Positions 8,461 through 17,346 of a DNA stretch of 64,000 nucleotides are shown in pieces; the stretch's first letter is position 1; the number at the start of each line of letters is the position of its first letter. A program made the translations under genes and the position numbers. A model generated the notes under the pieces. That model saw only the letters and a program-made list of their open reading frames with translations, was not told the DNA's origin and did no database searches. Source of the stretch: Halogeometricum sp. S3BR5-2 (GTDB taxonomy: Archaea > Halobacteriota > Halobacteria > Halobacteriales > Haloferacaceae); contig NZ_JAMQOQ010000002.1 in assembly GCF_031624635.1 (NCBI RefSeq), positions 186,001 through 250,000 on the forward strand, given 5' to 3'.

Positions 8461-10323
8461 TCAGGCGTCGGGGTGGACGAACGCCATCGCCTCGCGGACG
8501 GCGTCGTGACCGCCGATGACGGTTATCCGGTCGCCGCGCTGGACGGTGTAGTCGGCGCTCGGAACGCTCGTCTCCCCGTCGCGGGCGACCAGCGCGATGA
8601 GACAGCCGTCCGGGAGTTCCGGACCGATGTCGCGGACGGTCCGCCCGACTATCTCCTCGGAGGTGACCTCTATCTCCTGGACGTCGCCCGAGCGGCCTAT
8701 CTCGCTCATCCAGTTCATCAGCGCGGGCCGCTCGATGTAGTTGTCGATGGCGTGGGCCGTCGCCAGCACCGACGAGATGGTGCGCACGCCGAGTTCCTCG
8801 AAGGCGTCGACGTTGTTCGGGTTGTTCGCCCGGGCGATGATGGTCTCGGGGTCGAACTTCGAGTTCGCCAGTTGGGCGACCAGGAGGTTCACGTCGTCGT
8901 CGCCGGTGGCGGCGACGACTATCTTCGCGTTGCCCGCCCCCGCCGAGCGCAACACGTCGGTGTCGGTGCCGTCCCCCTGATGGACGGTGTGGCCCGCGTT
9001 GCGCGCGATCTGGATGATGTCCGGGTCGTGTTCGATGAGCACTACGTTCTCTCCGCGGTCTTCGAGGCGTTCGGCGAGCGTCCGGCCCACCTTACCGCCT
9101 CCGACGATGAGTACACGCATTGGGATGACGTCGAGGTATTCCGCTATCTGTCTCGCGAGGCCGCCCTCGAAGACGACGGTCACGAGGATGACGAGGAAGA
9201 CGGTGCCGACGAGGGTGTCGGCGGCCTGCGTCAGGCCTTCCGCCCGCAGTTGGATGGCGAACAGCGTCGCCACGGACGCGGGGATGATACCCCGCGGGCC
9301 GACGAGGCTCATGAACCACTTCTCGCCCGTCGTGAACCGGTCGCCCCGCGTCGACAGGAACATGAGGAGGGGCCGGAGCACGAGGGCGACGACGGCGACG
9401 ACGCCGAGGCCGCCGAGGCCCAGTCGGACGAGCGTCTCGAAGTCCAACAGCGCCGCCAAGGCGATGAAGACGAACGAGAGGACGATGAGCGTCACGTCGC
9501 CCTTGAACGCCGAGATGTCCTCCTCGTAGGGGATGTCGGCGTTGCCGAGGAGGACGCCGGCCGTGGCGACGGCGGCGATGCCCGCCTCGGTGGCGATGAA
9601 GTCGGCGGCGCCGTAGGCGACGAGCGCCCCCGCGAGGACGAGCAGACGCGCGTTCTGCGGGGCGTTGCCGGGCGAGAGATCCACGTACCGGAGCCCGTAG
9701 ACCATCGCCGCGGCGACGACGGCGCCGACGACGACGCCGATGCCGAGGCGTTCGGCGAACAGCGTGAGGACCGCCCCCGGTTCGGTGACGTCCGCGACGA
9801 TGGTCTCGAAGATGACGACGGCGAGGATGGCCGCCGTCACGTCGTTGACGATACCCTCCGTCTCCAACAGCGCCTCGACGCGGTCCCGCGCCGGGACGAC
9901 CTCGAGGATGGGGGCGATGACCGTCGGTCCCGTGGCGACGAGCAACGCGCCGATGAGGAACGACACGGGCCACGGCGACCCGAGGAGGAAGTGTATCGCC
10001 GCGGCCGTCCCGAGGAGCGCTATCATCGCGCCGACGGTGATGACGCGAATTGTCGCCGCGGGCGCCTCCCTGAGCTTCTGGATGCGCAGGTGAAAGGCCC
10101 CCTCGAAGACGATGATGGCGACCGAGAGGCCGACGATGGCCGAGAGACCGCCGCCGAAGGAGTCGGGGTTGACGACGCCGAGCACCTCCGGTCCGAGCAC
10201 GATGCCCGACGCGATGAGAAAGAGCACGCTCGGGATCTGGAAGCGGTCGGAGAGAATCTGCGAGACGACGCCGATGCCGATGATGGCCGCGACGATGTAG
10301 ATGAGATTAGAACCCGCGGCCAC
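8461..10323 (-). CDS. NhaP-type cation/H+ antiporter with TrkA (RCK) domain
   Basis: This 620-residue membrane protein has about 12 hydrophobic segments in the first 390 residues. It carries CPA1-family motifs (ATGPTVIAP, EGIVNDVTAAIL, VGPRGIIPASVATL). A cytosolic RCK domain follows, with the nucleotide fold LIVGGGKVGRTLAERL and then a TrkA-C domain (EIEVTSEEIVGRTV). It most likely exchanges K+ or Na+ for H+ under NAD(H)/nucleotide control, a core need in salt-in haloarchaea. The GTG at 10323 is chosen because a GGAGG ribosome-binding site (10331-10335, complementary strand) sits 7 nt before it. A TATA-like TTTTATG lies near 10365. Confidence 0.87.
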   Translation of the reverse strand: MAAGSNLIYIVAAIIGIGVVSQILSDRFQIPSVLFLIASGIVLGPEVLGVVNPDSFGGGLSAIVGLSVAIIVFEGAFHLRIQKLREAPAATIRVITVGAMIALLGTAAAIHFLLGSPWPVSFLIGALLVATGPTVIAPILEVVPARDRVEALLETEGIVNDVTAAILAVVIFETIVADVTEPGAVLTLFAERLGIGVVVGAVVAAAMVYGLRYVDLSPGNAPQNARLLVLAGALVAYGAADFIATEAGIAAVATAGVLLGNADIPYEEDISAFKGDVTLIVLSFVFIALAALLDFETLVRLGLGGLGVVAVVALVLRPLLMFLSTRGDRFTTGEKWFMSLVGPRGIIPASVATLFAIQLRAEGLTQAADTLVGTVFLVILVTVVFEGGLARQIAEYLDVIPMRVLIVGGGKVGRTLAERLEDRGENVVLIEHDPDIIQIARNAGHTVHQGDGTDTDVLRSAGAGNAKIVVAATGDDDVNLLVAQLANSKFDPETIIARANNPNNVDAFEELGVRTISSVLATAHAIDNYIERPALMNWMSEIGRSGDVQEIEVTSEEIVGRTVRDIGPELPDGCLIALVARDGETSVPSADYTVQRGDRITVIGGHDAVREAMAFVHPDA

Positions 10324-10456
10324 TATGACTCCTCCATGTACGTCGGTGAAAGTAACGGACGCGCATAAAAGCACAGATTCGCGACTCTCTTTTCCGGGTA
10401 AAACCCGAACGAGCGCGCGGGAAATGGCGGGAAGCGGAGGCGGGTGGGGACGGGCG

Positions 10457-12442
10457 TCAGCGGTCGCCCCCCGCGGCGGCGTCCGCGTCGTAGAGCATCT
10501 CGATCTGATCGGCGTAGCGGTCGAGGATGTTGCGGCGCTTCTTCTTCATCGTCGGCGTCATCAGGTCGTTGTGCTCGGTGAACTCCTCGGGCACCAGCCG
10601 GAACTGCTTGATGCGTTCGTAGGGCTCGAAGCGCTCGTTCACCGCGTCGACCTCCGATTGAGTCCGGTCGCGGACCCGGTCGTCCCGGCACAGCGAGCGC
10701 AGGTCGTCCGGTAGGTCGTACCCCTCGCGGGCGGCCCACTCGCGGACGCCCTCGACGTTCGGCACGACGAGCGCCGAGACGAACTTGCGGCCGTCGCCGA
10801 GCACCATGCACTGCTCGACGACGTCGCTGGAGGCGAAGGCGTCCTCGATGGGGCCGGGAGCGACGTTCTTGCCCGTCGAGAGCACGAGAATCTGCTTGGC
10901 GCGTTCGCGGAAGGCGACGTAGCCGTCCGGCCGGAGCTCCACCACGTCGCCCGTGCGGAACCACCCCTCCTCGAACGCGGCCTCGGTCTCCTCCGGGCGG
11001 TTCCAGTAGCCCTCGGTGACGTTCGGTCCCTTCACGAGCAGTTCGCCCACCTCGCCGCCCGCCGCGCCCGTCACGTCGCCGACGACGGCGTCGTCCAGTT
11101 TCACGTCGACGTCGACCACCGGCGGGCCGATGGTTCCTACCTTCGGCTCCTCGGGCGGGTTGACGGTGATGACGGGCGACGTCTCGGTGAGGCCGTACCC
11201 CTCCAAGATGGGGAGTCCCATCCCGTGATACAGCGCGCACAGCTCCGGCGAGAGGCTGCCGCCGCCGCTGATGAAGAAGTCGATGCGACCGCCGAGCGCC
11301 TCCCGGACCTGCTCGAAGACGAGTCGGTCCGCCACCCGGTGTTTCGCCGTCAGGAGGACGCCGGGCGCGTCCGCCTCGTGGTACTCCCGGCCGACGTCGA
11401 CGGCCCACTCGAAGATGCGCTTTTTCGCCCCCGACTCGCTCGCCTGCGTCCGAATCGCGTCGTACAGTTTCTCGTAGACGCGCGGGACGCTCGTCCCCGT
11501 CGTCGGTTCGACGAGTCGGAAGTCCTCGCGGAGGGTGTCGGGGCTCTCCGCGTAGGCGACGCAGGCGCCCGCCGCGAACATCATGAAGTGGCCGGCGAGA
11601 CGCTCGAAGACGTGCGCCAGCGGCAGGAACGACAGCGTCGTCGACCCCGTCGAGATGACCGGCACGTCGTCGTCCTTGTCGGGTCGGGGGCCGAACCGCC
11701 TGTAGCACTGGTTCACGTTCGAGCGGAAGTTGCGGTGGGTGAGCTTCACGCCCTTCGGCCGCCCCGTCGTCCCGGAGGTGTAGATGAGCGAGGCGAGGTC
11801 GTCCGGGTCGGACCCGTCGACCCACGACTCGTACGCCCCCTCGTCGAACGCCGCCGCGCCCGCCTCGTGCAGTTCGCCGAGCGTGTAGACGTCCGGTCGG
11901 TCGCGGACGGCGCCGCCCATCCCGCTCCCGTCCGCGGGGTCGTCGAGGAGGACGATGAACTCCAAGTCGAGTTCGTCCTCGACGGCGAGGACGCGCCGGA
12001 GCAGGTCGGCGTTCTCTACGACGACGCCCGACGCCTCGGGGTCCGAGAGGAGGTACTCCACCTGCCGCTCCGAGGAGGAGGTGTAGACGGTGGTGACGAC
12101 GCCGCCGGCCGCGAGAAGGGCGAAGTCGCACTGCGCCCACTCCATCCGGGTGTGCGAGAGCATCCCGACGCGCGTCCCGTCCCCGACGCCGAGTTCCCGG
12201 AAGCCGGCGGCGAGGTTCCGGACGATTCCGCGCATCTCGCCGTACGTCAGCGTCGCGAAGTCGCCGTCCGGCGCCGCGGGAACGACGCCCGCGTTCACGA
12301 GCGAGCGGCCGTAGATGCCGCCCTTGTACCGCTGAGCGGGTTCGCCGGCGTTCCGGGCCGCGCTGTCCTCGAACATCCGCGCCAGCGTCCCGTCGCCGAC
12401 GACCTCGTCCTCGAAGGTCGCTTCGGAGTCCCGCCAGTTCAT
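10457..12442 (-). CDS. AMP-forming long-chain acyl-CoA synthetase
   Basis: The 661-residue enzyme has the AMP-binding signature YTSGTTGRPKGVKLTHRN, EGYGLTETSPVITVN, and the adenylate-binding block GWFRTGD. The C-terminal lysine region (RAKQILVLSTGKNVAPGPIED) is of the FadD/long-chain type. It activates fatty acids to acyl-CoA for beta-oxidation or lipid remodelling. The ATG at 12442 has an A+T-rich TATA element 20-30 bp upstream, consistent with a leaderless mRNA. Its thiolase and MBL neighbours are separated by other genes, so no operon is claimed. Confidence 0.9.
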   Translation of the reverse strand: MNWRDSEATFEDEVVGDGTLARMFEDSAARNAGEPAQRYKGGIYGRSLVNAGVVPAAPDGDFATLTYGEMRGIVRNLAAGFRELGVGDGTRVGMLSHTRMEWAQCDFALLAAGGVVTTVYTSSSERQVEYLLSDPEASGVVVENADLLRRVLAVEDELDLEFIVLLDDPADGSGMGGAVRDRPDVYTLGELHEAGAAAFDEGAYESWVDGSDPDDLASLIYTSGTTGRPKGVKLTHRNFRSNVNQCYRRFGPRPDKDDDVPVISTGSTTLSFLPLAHVFERLAGHFMMFAAGACVAYAESPDTLREDFRLVEPTTGTSVPRVYEKLYDAIRTQASESGAKKRIFEWAVDVGREYHEADAPGVLLTAKHRVADRLVFEQVREALGGRIDFFISGGGSLSPELCALYHGMGLPILEGYGLTETSPVITVNPPEEPKVGTIGPPVVDVDVKLDDAVVGDVTGAAGGEVGELLVKGPNVTEGYWNRPEETEAAFEEGWFRTGDVVELRPDGYVAFRERAKQILVLSTGKNVAPGPIEDAFASSDVVEQCMVLGDGRKFVSALVVPNVEGVREWAAREGYDLPDDLRSLCRDDRVRDRTQSEVDAVNERFEPYERIKQFRLVPEEFTEHNDLMTPTMKKKRRNILDRYADQIEMLYDADAAAGGDR

Positions 12443-12460
12443 ACAACAGTGTATTCGTTC

Positions 12461-12472
12461 ACAATTTAAAAG
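12461..12472 (-). promoter_or_regulatory. TATA element of acyl-CoA synthetase gene
   Basis: On the minus strand TTTTAAATTGT lies about 20-30 bp before the ATG at 12442. That spacing places the transcript start at or very near the start codon, as in most haloarchaeal genes. Confidence 0.5.
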
Positions 12473-12522
12473 AATATACCTTCGTGGCGCGGGGCGGGCG
12501 CTCGTCGCCGGCGGTGGCTGCT

Positions 12523-13437
12523 CTACTTCTGTTTCGCCTGATAGTCCAGATAGCCGAGGACGCCGCGCGCGTTCAGTTTCTCCTCCTCGCTCGCCTTCCG
12601 GTCGCCCCACACCTCGGCCATCTGCGTGTGTTCGGCGAAGTGTTCGACGACGGCGTCGTCGTCGCCGAGTTCCTCGCGCTTCTGCCGGATAGCCTCGACC
12701 CACTCCACGAGCGTCCGCTTGTACGACTCCATCAGCGCCTCGTCGTAGTCGGCGGGGCCGAAGTGGCCGAAGCAGAGCACCGCGGGTTCGATGTTCTCGA
12801 TGGTCCGCACGTCCGCCAGGCACTTCTCCAAGTCGAACTGCGAGGGCGGAGACGTCTGCCTGACTTCCCCTTTCTGCGGGACGTAGATGCCCGCCGCGTC
12901 GCCGGTGAACAGCACGTCGTCGGCCGAATCGAGGAACATCGTCTGATGGGGGGCGTGCCCCGGCGCTTCGATCACCGACAGCGTTCGGTCGCCGAGGTCG
13001 ATTTCGTCGCCGTCGCTCAGCGGTTCGACGCGGTCCTCGGGGACGGGTTTCGGTTCGACGTAGTACTCCCACTGCCGGCCGACGGCGGCCTTCGTCCCCT
13101 CCACCAACCGCTCGGGGTCGACGAGGTGCGGAACGCCGATTTCGTGTGTCAGCACCGTCGCGTTCGGGCACGCCTTGGCGAGGTAGCCCGCGCCGCCCGC
13201 GTGGTCGAGGTGGACGTGCGTCGGCAGGACGTACGCCACGTCCTCGCGGGCGATGTCGAGTTCGTCGAGGGCGTCGAGGAGGAACTCCCGGTTCGTCCCG
13301 ATGCCGGTGTCGACGAACGCCGGTCGTTCGGCGTCGAGGATGTACACCGAGCCGTACCGCTCGGTGTCGTACATCCCGGTGTCGACGTAGTAGAGGTCCG
13401 CCGCGCCGGGCACCGCCGAAACGTCGCCGATTGCCAT
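12523..13437 (-). CDS. MBL-fold metallo-hydrolase, glyoxalase II-like
   Basis: A 304-residue zinc hydrolase with THVHLDHAGG (the HxHxDH metal motif), APGHAPHQ, FTGDAAG and a C-terminal CFGHFGP. These are the five metal-ligand blocks of glyoxalase II/RNase Z-like MBL proteins. The ATG at 13437 is the first Met before the conserved VSAVPGAADLYYVDTGMY. The substrate cannot be read from sequence; thioester hydrolysis is common in this haloarchaeal subgroup. It is transcribed in the same direction as the acyl-CoA synthetase, with an 80-bp gap. Confidence 0.85.
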   Translation of the reverse strand: MAIGDVSAVPGAADLYYVDTGMYDTERYGSVYILDAERPAFVDTGIGTNREFLLDALDELDIAREDVAYVLPTHVHLDHAGGAGYLAKACPNATVLTHEIGVPHLVDPERLVEGTKAAVGRQWEYYVEPKPVPEDRVEPLSDGDEIDLGDRTLSVIEAPGHAPHQTMFLDSADDVLFTGDAAGIYVPQKGEVRQTSPPSQFDLEKCLADVRTIENIEPAVLCFGHFGPADYDEALMESYKRTLVEWVEAIRQKREELGDDDAVVEHFAEHTQMAEVWGDRKASEEEKLNARGVLGYLDYQAKQK

Positions 13438-13790
13438 GGCGGATGGCCGACGCGCGCGATGAAAAGCGTTCGGCTCCTGGCTATCGGTCGGCTGTCGAGT
13501 CGGTTCCGAAACCGCGCTCGGAGACGAGAACACCCCGAAAGCCCCCGCGATGTCGACTCGGGGGCCTCGCTGCGGTCCTCGTCGCTCACTTCGCTCCGCT
13601 CGTTCGCGCCTGCGGTCCTTTCGTCGGCCGCCGTCGTCGACACCGCGGCCCGTTTCAGTCCCGCCCGCGCGGACGATTCGGCAGTCGTCGCGCATCCGGG
13701 CCACCCGAATCGGCGCTCCGTCGCCCGCGCCCCCCGCCGAGTGCCACGGATGCGACACGGTTTTTGCGCGTCCATCAGTAGCACTGCGCA
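13438..13790. other. 353-bp intergenic region with haloarchaeal repeat-like block
   Basis: No convincing gene is seen. The middle (about 13525-13630) contains GAACACCCCGAAAGCCCCC followed by a stretch rich in CTCGTCGCTCACTTCGCTCC. From memory this is a very common intergenic motif in haloarchaeal genomes, often mis-annotated as a short protein ending in LVAHFAPLVRACGPF. A second copy was not found in this window. The right end contains the serS promoter (GGTTTTTGCG about 30 bp before its ATG). Confidence 0.5.
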
Positions 13791-15173
13791 ATGATTAGCA
13801 GACAGTTCCTCCGCGAGAACCCGGAGACGGTTCGGGAGGCGCTCCGGAACAAGGGCATCGAGGACGTGGACTTAGACCGCGTCCTCGAAGTGGACGAGGA
13901 GTGGCGGTCGCTGAAACAGGAGGGCGACGACCTGCGGCACGAGCGCAACGAGACGTCCTCGAAGATAGGCGACCTGAAGGCCGCGGGAAAAGAAGAGGAG
14001 GCACAGGAGGCCATCGAGCGCTCCCAGGAGTTGAAATCGGAGTTGGGCGAGGTGGAGTCGCGCGCGGACGAACTCGAAGCCGAGTTGGAGGAGAAACTGC
14101 TCGAACTCCCGCAGATTCCCCACGAGGACGTGCCCGTCGGCGACGACGAGGACGACAACGTCGAGCGCCGCCGCGAGGGGTTCGACGACCTGCGCACGTT
14201 GCCCGACTCGGTGACTCCCCACTACGACATCGGCGAGGACCTGGACATCCTGGACTTCGAGCGCGGCGCGAAGGTGACCGGCGGCGGTTTCTACTTCGCG
14301 AAGGGCGACGGGGCGCGCCTCGAACACGCCCTCATTCAGTTCATGATGGACGTCCACCGCGAACAGGGCTACGTCGACGTCTTCCCCCCGATTCCGGTCA
14401 ATTCGCGGTCGATGGTCGGCACCGGCCAGTTCCCGAAGTTCACCGACGACGCCTACCGCATCGGCGAGTCCAACGAGGAGGAGTGGGACGACGAGGACCT
14501 GTGGCTCCTCCCCACCGCGGAGGTGCCGGTGACGAACATGTACCGCGACGAGATTCTGCTCGACGACGACCTGCCGGTGAAACACCAGGCGTACACGCCG
14601 AACTTCCGGCGCGAGGCGGGCGAGCACGGCACCGAGACCAGAGGAATCGTCCGCGTCCACCAGTTCAACAAGGTGGAGATGGTCAACTTCGTCCGCCCGG
14701 AGGAGTCCTACGAGCGCTTCGACGAACTGCTGGACGACGCCGAGGAGGTGCTCCGCCGCCTCGGACTCCCCTACCGCATCCTGGAGATGTGCACGGGCGA
14801 CCTCGGATTCACGCAGGCGAAGAAGTACGACATCGAGGTGTGGGCGCCCGGCGACGATATGGACGACGGACCCGAGGAGGGCGGCCGGTGGCTGGAGGTG
14901 TCGTCGGTGTCGAACTTCGAGGACTTCCAGGCGCGCCGCGCGGGCCTGCGCTACCGCCCGGAGCGACACGAGTCGGCGGAGTACCTCCACACGCTGAACG
15001 GGTCGGGCCTCGCCGTCCCGCGCGTCGTCGTCGCCATCCTGGAGTACTACCAGAACGACGACGGCACCGTCGAGGTGCCGGAGGCGCTCCGACCGTACAT
15101 GGGCGGTCTGGAGACCATCGAGGGGCACGAACCGGTCGGCGAGTCGGCGGTCGGCGCGGGCAAGCGCGACTGA
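13791..15173 (+). CDS. serS: serine--tRNA ligase
   Basis: This 460-residue class II synthetase has an N-terminal coiled-coil arm (about 25-105) that binds tRNA-Ser. The catalytic core follows: motif 1 around FPPIPVNSRSMVGTG, motif 2 FRREAGEHGTETRGIVRVHQF and motif 3 LNGSGLAVPRVVVAILE. It is the common SerRS form, not the rare methanogen type. The start ATG gives the standard N-terminus (MISRQFLRENPETVREAL). It is transcribed alone. Confidence 0.96.
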   Translation: MISRQFLRENPETVREALRNKGIEDVDLDRVLEVDEEWRSLKQEGDDLRHERNETSSKIGDLKAAGKEEEAQEAIERSQELKSELGEVESRADELEAELEEKLLELPQIPHEDVPVGDDEDDNVERRREGFDDLRTLPDSVTPHYDIGEDLDILDFERGAKVTGGGFYFAKGDGARLEHALIQFMMDVHREQGYVDVFPPIPVNSRSMVGTGQFPKFTDDAYRIGESNEEEWDDEDLWLLPTAEVPVTNMYRDEILLDDDLPVKHQAYTPNFRREAGEHGTETRGIVRVHQFNKVEMVNFVRPEESYERFDELLDDAEEVLRRLGLPYRILEMCTGDLGFTQAKKYDIEVWAPGDDMDDGPEEGGRWLEVSSVSNFEDFQARRAGLRYRPERHESAEYLHTLNGSGLAVPRVVVAILEYYQNDDGTVEVPEALRPYMGGLETIEGHEPVGESAVGAGKRD

Positions 15174-15353
15174 TTCGGGCGAACGGGTATCCCCCCACGA
15201 CCACCTACCCGTCCGTTTAACCGCGTATTTAGCCCGTAAAACGGCGGATATTCGGTTGTATCCGCGCTCAGCGCCGGTCCCCTATTTGACCCCTCGGCGG
15301 GTGGTGAAAACCACGATGAACGCGACTCGTCCCGCTTCGAGAGGTGGGCGCTG

Positions 15354-15713
15354 ATGCCGACGACGGACGCGGGAGAGGAGAGACGCGAACGCGACTCGGT
15401 CCCCGCTCCCTCCCCCGCCCCCGACCGCGAGGCGGCGACCGAGACGACCGCACCCGACGACGACGCGGCGTGGCGCGCGGTCGGTCGCCACCGCTTCGAC
15501 CGCTCGGACGAACTCGACGCGACGCTGACGACGGCGCTCGACTTCGACGGCCGACGACCGACGCGCGTCCGCGGCGTCGACACCGAGGAGGCCGAACGAC
15601 TGCTCGCCTCGGCCCGCGAGGCGGGCGTCGAACTCGTCGTCCGGTTCTGTATCGACGACCGCCTGGTGCGCATCGACTCCGAGGGGGTCGTCGCGGTCAG
15701 AACGGACGACTGA
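15354..15713 (+). CDS. hypothetical acidic haloarchaeal protein
   Basis: A 119-residue protein of unknown family. The first 45 residues are low-complexity (Glu/Ala/Pro/Thr). The rest forms a compact alpha/beta-looking domain (WRAVGRHRFDRSDELDATL through ELVVRFCIDDRLVRIDSEGVVAVRTDD) that resembles the small output domains of haloarchaeal regulators in length and ending. No catalytic motif is seen. The upstream 180 bp contain only A+T-rich patches and no gene. Confidence 0.6.
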   Translation: MPTTDAGEERRERDSVPAPSPAPDREAATETTAPDDDAAWRAVGRHRFDRSDELDATLTTALDFDGRRPTRVRGVDTEEAERLLASAREAGVELVVRFCIDDRLVRIDSEGVVAVRTDD

Positions 15714-15725
15714 ATCGGGCCACCG

Positions 15726-16136
15726 TCACCCCTCGCGGGCGAACGTCTCGATACGCGTCACCCCGTCGTCGACGAGGGAGAACGCGTCCACGAACTCGAA
15801 GCGGACGCGCCCGTCGGCGCCGACGAGTCGGCCGCGGGCGACCCACTCCTCGGCGTCCGCGTCGACGCCGCGGTACACCGCCGTCACGTCGTGCGTCGTG
15901 TCCTTCTCGGGTCGGTCCTCGCGCATGAAGGAGACGAACGCCTCGCGGTCTGACAGCGTCCGGTCGGGCCGGTCGTGGACGAACTCGGGGGCGAGCAGCG
16001 ACGCGAGTCGGTCGTAGTCGCCGGCGTCGATGGCTTCGTAGTAGCCGCGGACGACCGCCTCGCCGCCGCTCGGTCCGCCGTCGGTTTCGTCTCCGTCGGT
16101 CTCGCGTCCGGCGTCCGCGGGGTTCTGCCCGTCCAT
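15726..16136 (-). CDS. nuclear transport factor 2 / SnoaL-like protein
   Basis: The 136-residue protein matches the NTF2-like fold: [44 protein letters not shown], a beta-rich middle, and [17 protein letters not shown] at the end. Members are small cone-shaped enzymes or ligand-binding proteins; the substrate cannot be predicted. The ATG at 16136 is followed by about 25 acidic residues before the domain begins. It is convergent with the hypothetical gene before it. Confidence 0.75.
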   Translation of the reverse strand: MDGQNPADAGRETDGDETDGGPSGGEAVVRGYYEAIDAGDYDRLASLLAPEFVHDRPDRTLSDREAFVSFMREDRPEKDTTHDVTAVYRGVDADAEEWVARGRLVGADGRVRFEFVDAFSLVDDGVTRIETFAREG

Positions 16137-16262
16137 ACGTCGTCCTCGGCCCCGAGACCCCTCGGTCCTTCGGTCGCGGGGCGCGGGGGGCGAGTCGGGC
16201 CCGTCCTGGCGGCCCGGCGGCGCGACGAACCGCTTTTGTCGGCGCGACCCCTCCCGGCGGAC

Positions 16263-16799
16263 GTGACCGCGGACACGAAGACGGATTCGACCGAGTACGG
16301 GGTGCACGTCCGCTACGAGGGCGACGACGACCCGGAGAAGTGCACGGCCCGGAAGCTCTCGAAGTTCGACCTCGCGGAACTCCACCGCTCGGACCGGGCG
16401 ACGCCGTACGGCGTCGTGCTCAACCCGCACGCCGAGCGCGCGCTCTCGCCGGCCGATTCGGGGGTAAAAAACGTCGTCGCCCTCGACTGCTCGTGGGAGT
16501 CGGCGGGCGAGGCGATGTTCTCCCTTCCGGGCGAGCACCGGGCGCTCCCCTACTTAGTCGCCGGCAACCCGGTCAACTTCGGGCGACCGATGCAGCTAAC
16601 CACGGTGGAGGCTCTCGCCGCGGCGCTGTGCATCTTCGGCCGCGAGGACCGCGCCGAGGCCCTGCTCTCGAAGTTCACGTGGGGTCACACCTTCTTGGAA
16701 CTGAACGAGGAACCCCTCCGGCGGTACGCCGACTGCGCGGACTCGGCGGAGGTAGTCGAGATTCAGCGGGAGTATCTGGAGCGCGGGGAGTCCGAGTAA
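16263..16799 (+). CDS. tsr3: Tsr3-type rRNA aminocarboxypropyltransferase (DUF367)
   Basis: The 178-residue protein matches the DUF367/Tsr3 family: [15 protein letters not shown], a central [39 protein letters not shown] and [20 protein letters not shown]. Tsr3 transfers the 3-amino-3-carboxypropyl group from SAM to a uridine or pseudouridine of the small-subunit rRNA decoding region during ribosome maturation. The GTG at 16263 is used because it gives the usual family start and follows the high-GC leader. An ATG-started extension would read through the antisense neighbour. Confidence 0.88.
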   Translation: MTADTKTDSTEYGVHVRYEGDDDPEKCTARKLSKFDLAELHRSDRATPYGVVLNPHAERALSPADSGVKNVVALDCSWESAGEAMFSLPGEHRALPYLVAGNPVNFGRPMQLTTVEALAAALCIFGREDRAEALLSKFTWGHTFLELNEEPLRRYADCADSAEVVEIQREYLERGESE

Positions 16800-16824
16800 C
16801 TCCCCGGCGTCGCTCCCGTCCTCC

Positions 16825-17193
16825 TCAACGACCTTTCAGCCACGCGCCCACCGCGCCCGCTATCGCGCTGTCGACGGCGAACAGGAGGGTGACGAACAGG
16901 CCGACGACGAGGACGCCCGCGCCGCCGAGGAACGCCCCGAGGGGGCCGGCGGCCAGTCCGAGGACGCCGCCGAGGAGGCTCAGGAGGAGCGTGAGGACGA
17001 TTCCGGAGATGGACCCCGCGAGGAGGCCGTTCCACGCGCCGTCGCCGAGGCTCCCGCCGGCGAGGTAGCCCGCGGCGAACCCGCCGACGAGGCCCGCGCC
17101 TATCTGTCCGAGCACCGGCACCGTGAGGCCGACGGCGCCCGCGACCAGTATCAGGAGGAAGCCGACACCGACGGCGCGCCAGTCCGTGTTCAT
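16825..17193 (-). CDS. DUF5518-like membrane protein
   Basis: A 122-residue protein with four hydrophobic segments and Gly-rich turns (GFAAGYLAGGSLGDGAWNGLLAGSISGI). It resembles the small haloarchaeal membrane family DUF5518. The ATG at 17193 starts with the typical MNTDWRAVGVGFLL. It is divergent from the Nog1-like gene and convergent with tsr3. No enzymatic motif is visible. A second protein of similar appearance occurs at 30242-30643. Confidence 0.7.
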   Translation of the reverse strand: MNTDWRAVGVGFLLILVAGAVGLTVPVLGQIGAGLVGGFAAGYLAGGSLGDGAWNGLLAGSISGIVLTLLLSLLGGVLGLAAGPLGAFLGGAGVLVVGLFVTLLFAVDSAIAGAVGAWLKGR

Positions 17194-17346
17194 GGGCTCG
17201 GGTAGACGTCTCGCGGCCAAAAGCCTCGCGTCCGCGGGTGACTCCCGGACCGATTCCGGTCGGTCGCCCGCCGCCGCGAGTGTCACGTACTGGCGCGCGA
17301 GCGCCGAACGGACGCGCTTTTACGGTTCGGACGAATAGTGGGTAGC

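Noticed and set aside
12443-13171. N-terminal extension of the acyl-CoA synthetase by about 240 residues.
   Set aside because: It would be antisense-like read-through of the MBL gene region; the ATG at 12442 has a TATA element and starts at the family N-terminus.
13146-13790. Open frames spanning the gap upstream of serS.
   Set aside because: They mix the antisense of the MBL gene with an intergenic repeat block and show no start signal.
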